From contig CM037873.1 of assembly GCA_021292105.1 (NCBI GenBank), forward strand, positions 10,145,489-10,209,488: 64,000 bases of DNA, written 5' to 3'. The stretch comes from Anadara kagoshimensis. Taxonomy: Eukaryota > Mollusca > Bivalvia > Arcoida > Arcidae. Every line of letters starts with the position of its first letter. The stretch's first letter is position 1. Shown piece after piece: positions 36,147 to 48,400 of the stretch. Under the pieces are notes generated by a model. It saw only the letters and a list, made by a program, of their open reading frames with translations. It was not told the origin of the DNA and did no database searches. The position numbers and the translations under genes are program-made.

Positions 36147-36784
36147 ATTGATTAATAGTTCTCTGCTTCTGAATTTTCAATTTGACATGGATTTTAATGT
36201 TTTAAATGTAATACAACGAATTATTGTTTTTATTTATGTATCTTCCATGTTTTCAGATTACGTTTAATGCGTATACTAAAGAAGAAGTTGGTGGTTTCAG
36301 TATGCGTGTTGATGACATTTTCCTCAGTTAATGGGGATGTTTAGATGATACCATGTCAAGATAGCTTTACCACTGAATTGAAGTCTATAATTAACTAGTT
36401 ATTTATACTATTCTATGTTTGTAATGATTGTAAGCATAGGTCGTTGCGACCAATTCTGCTTAAATGGTGACTGTAGAAGACATACAGCTATATCTTAAAA
36501 TATATATTAATACATATTAATGAACAAGCTCCTATGTCGACAAACAGTGTTAAAGGCGTTCAATCAACTTTGGGGAAGGGAAAGTTTTAGCATAACTGAT
36601 TGCATAACATCTCAGTCAATCTAGGTAGCCACAAGAAAAGTTTTTAGATATCTAATTTAGAATACAAATTTCAATACCTCAAGCACATTGGACATGACAC
36701 CTACGACTATATAACTATATTCTAACTCGGAATAAGAAAGGGGGCACTTAACAATGAGGTCATGAGATACACACGAAGTTTTTG

Positions 36785-36960
36785 ATGGATTAATCATTAA
36801 CACATATGTACACGTTGCAGGTGTGGCTAGTTTAAAATGTGGTGGTTATCTTTCCGGAAAAACTAGGACTCATATCCCAGGTGGACGTTCATATGTTAGT
36901 TTTTTATCAAGTTGTTTTCGGACATTGATATGTATATTTGTTTTTAATTATTGTATATTT
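36785..36960 (+). mobile_element. RT-element 3' tail (copy 14)
   Basis: Tail only: GCAGGTGTGGCTAG, TATCTTTCCGGAAAAACTAG and CCCAGGTGGACGTTCATATG, ending in the TTTGTTTTTAATTATTG block. It begins where the A' duplication ends. Confidence 0.5.
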
Positions 36961-37224
36961 TGGTGATACATTTTCTACACTATTATGTTTAAGTATTATA
37001 TTCCCGCTTTTGATAATATGATATCATGTTGTTCGTCTGTTTCTCTCTTAACATGAAGTTTGTGACCCAATTTCAATTGGAATTTAGTTTGGTACGCATA
37101 TAATTAATTGGTTACGCTACGTGATACACGTTGTGCCATTTCTATGAACATTTTGACGTTATAGGTCATCGGTCACTAAAAAACGTGTTTATTAAGTTTT
37201 AGTACCGTTTTCCGTAATCTAGTA

Positions 37225-38435
37225 AAGGCCAAGAACAATATTTTCTGTATATACGGATGAAACTCTATTCCTCACGTGACAAAATTCATGGAAATATAGT
37301 ACCAAACACTCTGACGAAGAATTACAGGATCATATGGAGCTCCATGAAAATATTCTGCAATTTTAGACAGATCGCCACTTTCCAGTCTTTGTTTGTGTTT
37401 AACTGGTCTGGATTTTTCAGAGTGCACCTTTTCTTTAAATATGCCATCTAATACACCGGTACCGTTAGCAGTTTTAAATACGTCATCTTTTACAATGTTC
37501 ATGTTTCTCTCTATGTCGGTCAAATGTCTATTGTTGCTGACCTTATACTTTTCAGTGATCGTTTTATGTATTCAACTTCATTCAGTACGTCATTGTTTTT
37601 GCTAGTGTTACCATTGTCAGTATAGTTATTTTGTTGCGTCTTGTCGCTTTTTTGGTCTTTTTTTATTGCCAGATCTTCTGATGCTATGTTGTGCATATCA
37701 ATAATGCTACCAAATCTTTCTGTATTTCAGTCTGAAAGTAAAAAAGGTGCGAACTCACAGCCTATCGCTGTTTGTGTACTTGTTTTGTTTCAAAAATTAT
37801 ATTAATTCTTGGGTGATTCAGTTTAATGTGTGATGGAGATAGTGTTAAAAATATAAAGCCATATAATATATACAAATTCGCCGTGTCACAGCTGAAAGTA
37901 TTCTTTGCTTGTGCAATATATATCAACAAAAGTATTTTCAGCTAATTCAGATGCATTTAGTGCAGCTGATATTTACAAGGCAGATATGTTCATAAGTTTT
38001 ATCATATGTGTTAAAAGGTCTGTTTTATTGGATTGTTTGCTCCATTTTTTCAGAAGTTTTAGAAGTTACCTTGTAAAACCTTCACTCCCCATGCTGTGTT
38101 CTTTTTTGTGGCACTTGACTGCCTGCTCTCAATTTTTTTTCTCTTTTCTCTTTGGATATTGTCTTAAATCTCTTTGTTGTTAGCGGTGGTTGTGGTGGTG
38201 ATGGCATAACCGGCTGTTGGGGTGGCGGTAACCCCTCAAATGTAGGAACGTGCAGGATGTCTCTGATAATTTCAATTATATTTGGGTCTATTGTAGAAGC
38301 TATTGCATCTGAATAATCAATATTTGACAGTTCTTCTTCACTGGAACCGCCAGACAAAATATATTGATCCCCTGGACAGGTTATATTAAAAGTGCCAAGT
38401 TCTCTTTCAAAATCCGAGTCTGAGCTCGAAGCCAT
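37225..38435 (-). pseudogene. Decayed Crypton/DUF3504-like tyrosine-recombinase gene
   Basis: The N-terminal part (38435 down to about 38082) starts MASSSDSDFERELGTF and is acidic, then Pro-rich (PPPQQPVMPSPPQPP), then basic. A frameshift near 38120 separates it from SATKKNTAWGVKVLQ. That block resembles the NTKK.T.WAVKVF motif that starts the DNA-binding part of Crypton-derived proteins such as the QRICH1, ZMYM and KIAA1958 types. After a degenerate middle, 37523-37257 reads DLSKIAEYFHGAPYDP, VILRQSVWYYISMNFVT, then TGA, then GIEFHPYIQ. Restored Arg at that TGA would give the usual FVTRG.EFH. The catalytic C-terminus is not seen. Family assignment comes from recalled motif resemblance. Confidence 0.5.
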
Positions 38436-38797
38436 GGTGGAACTAGAGTGGGTGGTTGCAGGCGTAGCTCAACACTAATTTCAGGTTAAAATTTCTTTTA
38501 TATATACTTCTCCATTTTATCGCTTTATATTTTAAATGAGTGGTTAAATCATTTTTTATTGAAGTTCTTTTAAATCTAATTGCGTTTTGATTTCACTGAA
38601 AAGTTACCGTTTATTCGAGATTCTATTGGAAACAATAGCGCGTCGGCCATGTTGTTTAAATTGGAGATCGGAGAAATGATGTATTCTTCCGCCGGCCTAA
38701 GTGTTCACGTAATATCGTAAATGCAATTATGAGGTGATAATTACAGTCCCGTTTACAATAAAAATAATAGAAAATTATACACAGAATGTAAATATAA
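38436..38797. other. Short spacer before the C unit
   Basis: No exon seen. It could hold the promoter of the Crypton-like gene, but no motif stands out. Confidence 0.4.
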
Positions 38798-39366
38798 AGT
38801 TTTCACTTTGCTTCGACATTGTGATTTGGACATGGACTGGCAATTGTATCTTTTCTCTAATTCCATTGGTATCCTCTACCTGTAGGGCCTGATTAGCATC
38901 ACTCTCATCGCATTACCATATTTCTTTATATACTGTTTTCAGAAATAGCTTGTTTCTGGACAAAAAAAACAAATAATGAGATGATATACCCGAATATCGA
39001 CGAGAATTTTATAATTGCCTCTTTCAATGTGATTACGATTTATTTGCCTTTATTCACTGAGGATTTAATTTCGTTATATTAGCGATTATAAATATATGAC
39101 TTTCTGTGAGCACAAAAATGACACTTAAAACAATCCAAATTTAAACAGCAAGTAAAGAAAAAAATATTTAGTGTAAATATGGCTTTCTGTTCTCTGCATT
39201 TTCTGGGATTATTATTCATGCAGAATCCAACGACACATATACCAAATAGTGACATGCTCAAATTTTTTCCGAAACGGGTTTCATATTGGTAGTGATATAT
39301 ATAATATTTATCTATGAAAAGAGAAAAAACAAATAGAAAAAGTGTTTTAGTAGTATGTAATTTGTC

Positions 39367-39372
39367 TTTATT
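39367..39372 (-). terminator. Candidate polyadenylation signal of gene C
   Basis: AATAAA on the minus strand 75 bases after the stop codon, conserved with gene B. Confidence 0.5.
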
Positions 39373-39446
39373 ATATATGAGCCATTATAATTCATTACAT
39401 CCAAAATACATTTATGAAAATGACTATTTTCTCGACGATGCTGTGC

Positions 39447-42400
39447 TCAACACAAACCATCACTGATGTGTATGTCATCAATTTGCATATTCATTTCCCA
39501 TTGATTGTTTCCATCTGCAGTGAATATCAACTGAAAATCAAATGAGAATGTATTTTACATGTATATATAACTACGTGTTAAATATTAAATCCTGAAGTAA
39601 TTGTTTACACTTACTAAACGTCAATAAAATGTTATGATATTAGAAATAATGTCCAAAGTAAACAATTCGAAAACAGAACAGTATGTGTTATCGTGACAAA
39701 TTGATATAAATGACTCATTTGGTCTAAAATAATTATTTAAGAAAATACACAAAATATACAAGTAACACTTATAGTGTGTTGTGAGGCTTACTCTTGAAAT
39801 CCCATGATTCAGAACATACTAAATTTAACTTTAACTTATTGTTTATTTCTCAGTTTTAGAGTTTGTCAATTTCAAGATTTTGTCTTTGCTTTTGGGATAT
39901 GTGCCTTTTTATCGCTGGATAACGCCATTTTATTGCAGTCTAATATCAAATTTACAATTCAGATAATTTAGTTAAATATAAGCTTCATGATCTTCTGAAT
40001 GGTTTATTGCTATATTTTCATGATATACAGTCAAACCTGTCTACAAGGCCACCCAAGGGGACCAGTAAAAGTGGACTTTAGAGGCAGGTGGCCTTTATAT
40101 ACAGGTTCAAAACATATCAATTAAGAATGATTGGGAGACAATTTACTGGCCTTTATAAGCAGGTGGTCCTCATATAAAGACTGTATTAATATACATCATT
40201 ATGTGTTCCTTGCAGTGATTGTAGAGCTTGTTTTGACTTCTAGAATTTCATAAAATCAAGCAGGTTGCTTACAAATAAATAACTGATACACGGAAAGTGC
40301 AAACGCAGGCTTATCAAGATCCTTAATAAGTTTTTTATGGCGTTAGTCATCACACTACTGTTAATAAAATGGCTATGTATTCAAAATAACCATGAAAATA
40401 TCTGACATTCCATAGTGTCATGTTCCTATCTTTTTTCAATTTCGATTGCACACGTAGTATATGAAGCTAGCTAAAACGTGAGGTATTATTTTGAACACCG
40501 ATGTTTGTGTGTATAACCTAAATTGTCACTTTCAACTTTTTTATTTTGCTATTTGCTTTTGACAGATATCAAAAGAAGATTAGTATTACCTCTGTTTGTG
40601 ATGAACTGGCTAACCAAGGGCTTATGTCGCCTTGAAATATTTCCCAGCCACCAACATTGCAATCTGTATACCGCCACCTGTTCCACCAAGTATAAGGATG
40701 TGGCTCATTCACATATAAATATGCACATTTTGTAGACGTTGACACTCGTTTAAGTCTGAATGAAAGACAATAATCCTTCGATTTGTACATTACATTTTGT
40801 GGGAGAGTAAACTTTGCTTGAATCTGTAATAAGAGAAAGATAACATATCGAATGTACATAACATTATCTATTATTATACCTCACATATATTAAAACACTT
40901 TTCATTGGATAATTTCCAATCACATGACATGTAATAAATGAGATGTTTCCCACAGAACCACTGTCAGCGTGTGACAACCTCTCAAAGCCTTGTGATAACC
41001 TCTCGCCAGCCATGTGATAATACTATTATCACCCGGTGATAACCCGGTACAAGGGAAATAACTCGTACAACAGAACTGTGTTGTCATTTGGTAAACAATA
41101 ACAATGGCGGCCAGTCATTTTTTGCAGTTCGTAGAAAACGGACTTGGAATTAATTATGTATGATAAAGATGCAGAAAATATATTAAGGGTCACCTAAGCT
41201 TTAGTGAAAATGCTGGAAATGTATTTGATGGAAACAGAAAGAAAGGTAAACCTAGATCTTACTCCCAAAAGACCCATGCACAGCTACTGTGGAATCTTCG
41301 TATGCAGGCGAGCGTAAATGGATGGTTGAAAGTGTAAACTGGTAGCGTTTAATTTAATTTAAAATTAAAATATTGTTTGTGTCATTTTACATGGTAAGCT
41401 TTGTTTCGGCAATATAAAATAATAATTGCCCTCTAGGTATTTGGACATCCAGAATTGTCACCCTTCAGAAGGGTTATCATCCTCGGCGATGCCCTCGGGT
41501 GACAACCCTTCTTTCGGGTGTCAATTGAATATTATCACATGGGTTTAGCCTGGCTTGACAAGGCATGCGTTATTGGTTACTAGCTATATCGACTATCATT
41601 GACCGGCCTGTTTATTTGATAATCATATTTTAAAATTTCCGACTTTCTAACCGTTCGTCTCTTATTTAACTGAAAATTGCAAGTTTAAAGTGACACCAAC
41701 TGTTCTATGCTGTTTTTATATAACACGTTCTATCTCTTAATGGCCATTTATTTGTCGATCATTTAATGTCATTTATACTAGGGACCTTGTAATAAAGGAT
41801 ACATTTAAGCATGTACGTTCTGTTTTGCATTTTGACTTATACCTCATTAATTATACCTTCATAAAGGAGTAAGCTGCTTACAAAAATGATGATTTTGGAA
41901 TACTCCAAGTCTAGGCTTATCGAAAGCCAGCAGAAAGCTGTATTGTGTATTTACTCACCGAACCAGTAGCTGTTGATGCGGGAGACAAGCCCAAAAATGA
42001 ATTTCCGTTTTCTGTTTTACGTTGCCAATTGTGCGAAGAACCGGTTGATGAAAAAGTAATATTGCAATTGCCACTTTCAAAATTACAACTGAACACATTA
42101 TCTGAAGAATACAAAATGACATTTTTTCATTAACAAAAAATAGTTAAACAGAACTGTCAACTTTAATAGTGACCAAACCATTTATCGTCTCCGGTTTGCT
42201 TCAAAGTCCTAAGAAAAGTTCTTTTCATTGAATTTTTAAATGTACATTTTTTTCCTTGCGTTATAACTAGCAACCGGTAATTTGTAATGCATTTGCCATC
42301 ATAATATGATGTAGTAAATTTATCTACACAAAGCATGTGTAATGCAGAATTCTGACAATTCTTGGGAGAAATCGATAAATCGTCACATACAGATGTATTA

Positions 42401-45400
42401 ATCACGTTTATCAGCCAAAATCTGTAGAATATGTGAATGCCATCTTCTATAGGTCATTTGAAATGAAAATACGACTGATTATCCAACTTTTGCTTCATAT
42501 ATTGACTTATACGTCATTTATGACATCCACAAACATCTTAGTTTGACGCAATGATAACAAACATGATGGTGTGTGCATTATTGTCAATTTTCGAACAATG
42601 CAGCAATATACCTGCCTTTACAGCTTATGGTGCATTTGTTATACAGTTTATACAATATCGAAGTGTTTGTTCACAGTACGAAAAATTTACATAAAGCAAA
42701 CCTAGATTAACCGAGGGTCTCAAAAGGTGGTCGGCCGGCGGCCATCACATTAAAGTTGATTAGTCACAGTTCAATGTAACTTTCATTCTAATTTTTGATT
42801 TTACACATGGTGAGTGCAGCTAGCTAGAGGGGTAAAGAGGCCTTACTTTTCCAGGGCACCCGATCTCACTTCTGCGTTAAAATAAGTGACGTGTTTAAAC
42901 TTAATTTGGCAGATTTTGAAGTTTTATTTTGCTTCTCTGATGGTAATTTGGACAAGGACTGAGTTGCATGGTTTTGATTAGTTTATAATAAATTTATTCT
43001 GTAAAAAAAATTTCTAATAATTAAGAGATATTCTAGACCAATATTGGTATTAGAAAATGAATAAACGTATAATTACTTCTAGGATTGCACTGGAATCCGA
43101 CATTAGACCATGTTCCATCTGCTTGACAAGTAACGCTCTTTCCACTACCTACCATGTGATATCCGTAATTACATTTATAACGGACAACTGCGCCAACAGA
43201 TCCCGTGACATAATTGTTGTTAGAGTAAGAAACTGTTGGTGGTGATGAGCAACCTACATAGATAAATAATATATAAACGATTAAAAAAGGATTCCTTATT
43301 CAGAAAATTTGATCTACTCCAATCGATGAAATGTTAATCCAAAGATATATTTACAATTACCAATGTTATTTATTTTACTATGTTTCAATTGCTGATTGTT
43401 TTTCTTACATAAACTTACTGACAAAAAAAATGTTAAGATTTCAATGAACATTTATGACCTGTAAATCTCTTGTAAAGCTTGATTTTGGTCCAAATTGTAA
43501 ATTCTGACGTCATAGAAGGCAAAGCTAAATGTACCGAAGAGATGAGCTTAAGGAATGACATGCTCTGAATGGGTAAATGAGACTGTTCTATTTAATGACA
43601 AAACTAGTGGATAAAACCAGTATTTTGCAAAATTAAAACGGCATGTCTTTTGCACATTCAAATCAATAATATTGACGTTAAATATTGTTTATATTACAAA
43701 CTTATGACAATTCCCACACAATTGGATTGGCAGCAACATGTGATAAAATTGGCACTTCGAAAATCTTAAAAACCACTATGAATTTTAAGTAATTATTTAA
43801 GTGTTTATATTTTTAGCAGGAATCCATCTCCTATTTTATCGTATTTTCCAAGTGTTTTTCATAAAATTCTTTGAATATTAACGTTTTAAAATGCATTTGG
43901 ATTTTCGGAATAATGTAAAACATATTCTTGCATATCGATATTATTCAATTTAAAGTTTATTTTTTGAGCTAATATAATTTGCTGTTGTTAATAAAGAAAC
44001 CCCCTTCTCAGCCGCATCTCCTGTGATTGTAGCGGTATCTGATGGATAAATGTGACATCCCATAACATTACATCACAGAAAGCGTTACTAAGAAGGTGTT
44101 GCTAAATACTCTAAATGGGTGAATGACATTGTTTTATTTACTGTAAGAACCAGTGGATATGCAATGCGAACAAGTATTTTGTAATATTTTAAATGACTGG
44201 TCTTTCGCAAATTCAAAGCAATAATGTCAACGATTAATATTGTAAATAGAAACATATGGCAATTGCAAAAGAATTTGGAGCCATATATGATAGACTTGCC
44301 ACTTCCAAAATCTTAAAAACCACAATAAATTAAAAGTTATTTTTAAATTTAATTGTTTGTATTTCCTATGCGGAATATGTACCAAAATATTTTTGTTACA
44401 TTTTTCTCCATAATGATGTATTAAATTCCTATGTTGTAAAACTTACATTTTCGAAATAAAAAAAATATTTTTGTATAATGACATAATCAAATTAAAGTTT
44501 ACTGTTTGAGCTTGTATCAATTGCTGTTGCTGTTAATGAAAAACCCTTTTTGGCCGCAGCTCCTGTGATTGTAGCTGTATCAAAAACTAGCATCATAAGA
44601 CTTGGATTGCCATATTCTGAAGTTGTTATCTTATTAGTATAAAACTGGTCACCGCAGTTCCTAAAAATAAATAGATATTACCAAATAATGTCTTTAGTTA
44701 AGTAGATGAAGCTGCTTACAAATAAATTCTTGCTGCGGGCACATTTTAAGCCTTGGCTTATAAAGGCCTTCAAAAAGTTCTATAGTCATCAACATATTAT
44801 CATAATGTCTCTGTATCTAGAATAACGGTGAACATTTTTGACGCCCCATAGTTCCAGATTCTTTCATTTCAATTTCGGTTTTACACATGTTCGCTACAAA
44901 GAATGGTAGTACCTTTCCGGAGCATTGGTCTCACCTCCATGGTAGAAGTTTACGTGTTGCAACTAATTTGGCTGTTTTGTGGTTTTTTCTTTGCTTTCGA
45001 ATTTTCATTTGGACATGGTTTGGTATGTTTGTTTCTGACTATTACATATTTTGTTGTTGAATATTCTATAAAATATTTATAGATCCATCATACCATTTAC
45101 GATTTTAATGGTTATTTTTTGCTTTAGAATTGTCATTTGACATACATTGTTATGTATGTTTCTGCTTACGTCACTAATATTTAGGGATGTCAACTCGAGT
45201 TCAAATTGATAAACCGGTTACTCGAACGTCTTTCCAGTCGAGTACTGGAGTACTCGTTGAATAGAATGATATTTGTAGTGATAAAATTAAGATTTATTAT
45301 TTACAAAAGGAAATAAATTTATAAAATTAAGAATCGCTGACAACCTTCTGATATTATAACTAAAATCATTATCATCAATAAGTACAACAACTTTAAAATT

Positions 45401-48400
45401 GCAGAATTGTTTTTTGTATTACTACATTTAATGTGGATATGATAAATGCTTAGTCATGTATCATATTAAATTTACTATTTAATTATGATGTTCTGTTTTT
45501 ATAACAAAACTAGATCTACAGTTTAAGCCAGTACTAATTAAAAGAAATTAATCTATACCAAATGTTAAATATACTTACTTTCTACCTGGCTGACCAATAA
45601 GATTATATCTTATCTCAAGCCAGTGGTAACAAGCCTCGTTGTTAGAATTTGCTGCCACGTCAAAATCATTCATTTCAATCATTATTCGCTGATTTGTATT
45701 TTGAGCCTTAAAAACAAAAAGAGTTTGTAATACAAAATCCATGTAAATATATGGCTTTGTATCAAATATGTCTCCAAGGATTATGCGTGTCAAGGAAGTT
45801 GGTAACAACGTATACATTCACACTTCAATTCGCGTTAATGACTGTCTTGATTATATATTTAAAACTACCTTAGTAAGTTATTAAACAAGCATGACTAATT
45901 TAATCATCATTTTTGAAAACAACAAGCAACCAGTGTGATAAACAGCTTGAATTTACCATTTTAAATCACAAAATGAAACACAAAAATATAAAAAAATATA
46001 AATATACAAAAAGTTTGGAGATGTTTTATTGCATTGCTTCTGTATCAAATTCAATTTGAAAAATGAATTAACATTGTAACATAAACATGCATTAAGTGTT
46101 ACCTTACAATATTTATAATCTTTACAAATTTAGTTTAATCCATCATTATTATTATTATTAAACCTTTTTTAATTTTGCAGCACTGAACTGCCATTTCGAA
46201 ATCAATTTCCTAATCAAAATTCCTCAGATAAAAAATCTTAAAATCCAAATATTTTAAAATGATGTTCAAAATAAGGGAAATAGAAACATCAAAATGTAGT
46301 CAACTGAATTCACTAAAGGCAATAGTTTGAACGAATACTGTGTTTTGGGTAATTTTTAAAATCATTGTACTGTTTTCACGTTTGACCATGCGGAAGAATA
46401 TAGTGACCTTACGTCACAGTGGCAATTCACGAAGAATAGAGCATTGAAAGTTTTTATAGACAGTTTACGCGTTGACGAAAATATTGCTTTATTATGAATA
46501 CATGGGTTATTGCAATAAAATTAATATTTTGTTTAGGTATAATGGCAAAGCAATTACATTATTAACGAGCATTAGCAGTCACACATAAATGGTTCTCGAT
46601 CTACTTTAACAGATGATTTGTCATGTCAGAACATTGAATTTTGTACCGATACATGTCATTTTTGGCATTATATTAAATTGCATCATTTTGACACCATACT
46701 GGTCTATAAGAATAGCATTGTTTTATCTGAATTCTTTTTTCCTTTATTTTTTTCACACTATGGAAACCAGGGGGTAAAGTGTTCTATTTACGCAACATTC
46801 TGAGCTTATTACATAATTTGTACATCCTTAATGCAATATTATGGTCTTATATAAGATTCGTGTAAGCGAGTGTCGGGCATCATCATTATCATATATTATC
46901 TTGATTCAGAAAACCGTATATCAGTTGAACATATAAATGGGCTAATTCAAAATATATTTTAAAATATAAAGGGGGAATAACATCAAATTGAATTTCAAAT
47001 TTAAAATGAGATCAAATTGTGTCTTACCCGAAGTAACCAATAACAGATCTGGTTGGTGTTATAATTATTTGGATAGTTTGGCGATTGAATTGTTTGAGAC
47101 TGTCCTGGCACAAGATCTATGATGCCTCCGCATGCTAAAATAAAGTAAATATATCTATTTTACTCATAATGATATAAAAGTAAGAAAATTAATATGGTTT
47201 GGTATTTGATAAACATTGGAGTACATCTAGAAATTACATGTGCTTATCATTGCAACATCATTTCTGGTACACGTATAAAGACACCTATGAAATAATTCAC
47301 TTTTAATTTAGAATATGTAAATAAATCGAAAAAATAGACCTTTAAACAATGATACGGATAAAATTATACCTTGAATTCTTTGAAATAACATACATGAAAA
47401 CAAAATTAAATTATCTAATTGAAGTTTCTGGTGGCAGGAAAAGCAAATCTAGATATGTAACACTTACCACTTGATTGAATGGTGTTACAGTCGGCACCTC
47501 CAAGACCCTCTGGACAATAACATTGACAATTGTGATTGATAAATCCATCGTTTAGACAATCAGCATCTGTCTGAGAGCAAGAAGCTGCAATAAAACAAAT
47601 CAAAGTAGTAAGAATATATGTGCTAATTGATTAATATTATATCGATTGTAAATGACAGTATGAAACTAAATAATCTCGCAAATTCAATCTAGAAAATGAA
47701 TCAAAGGCAACAACACATGAAAATATTAGGCAAACAAGGAAACAAGAAAAAATGGAATGGTCGTAACAGTTTACGGTCTCCAGTCTCATTAGATATTTGC
47801 CCAGCCAATCTTCAATACGACGCATTTCAATGTAAAAGTAGGCACATAGTCTGATTTTTATGACTGAAGTTCATGTGTTTAACTCAATTAGCCAGTGATT
47901 TGAACATTGTTTAGATGTTTGTTTCCGATGTGACTAGACGGCACAAGCTTTGAAAGTAAAAAAGTAAAAGTAATATTTCATGTACATATCTTCAATACAC
48001 ATTTCTAATTTCCTACGAAATTACATTCTGCTCATAGTATTTCAAGACGTAATGGAAGAAAGTGTTGCGCATGCAAAATTCGATGAAGGCTGAACAAATA
48101 CTATTTTTGAAGTCTATAAGAAATAAATACTTAAACTCTACGACAACGTTAACAACTGAATAAATATTTCAAATATGTATTGGATTGCTCGGATTATTGA
48201 GACAGTTTTAAAATTCAATGATAGAACAGGGTTGTGTAATAGAATTATCCGGGGTATAACTACCTTAATTATCATGCACATCAGTTATTTTAGGGGGTTG
48301 GGGTTCATAATAGGGGCATTTTGGTCCTATTTAGATTCAGTCCAAAACTAAACCCGATTGAGAATTTCTACGACTTCTATATTATAAAAGTACCAATTTA

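Larger units (their letters stand above)
33435..36331 (+). pseudogene. A': broken copy of the gene A MAM exons
   Basis: Only the last two exons are present. The first (33435-33578) has TTC AAA TTT TAA where gene A has CAA, so it is stopped. It is then cut after YSDC by a deletion of about 330 bases that removes its 3' half and donor. The last exon (36257-36331) reads ITFNAYTKEEVGGFSMRVDD and stops three codons early (AGT TAA, where A has AGT GAA TGG). No CUB, Sushi or first MAM exon is nearby. A retroelement has inserted in the intervening intron. Confidence 0.85.
32810..36780 (+). repeat. Right copy of the duplicated A segment
   Basis: Paralogue of 5407-9090. Similarity is continuous apart from the deletion at about 33578, the RT insertion at 35370-36146 and small indels. 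Its position ahead of gene C mirrors gene A ahead of gene B and shows that one event copied both. Confidence 0.75.

Noticed and set aside
42163-42405. Cysteine-containing 80-codon frame in the gene C Sushi-MAM intron
   Set aside because: It looked like an extra exon, but it runs antisense through an RT-element copy and is frameshifted and stopped in gene B.
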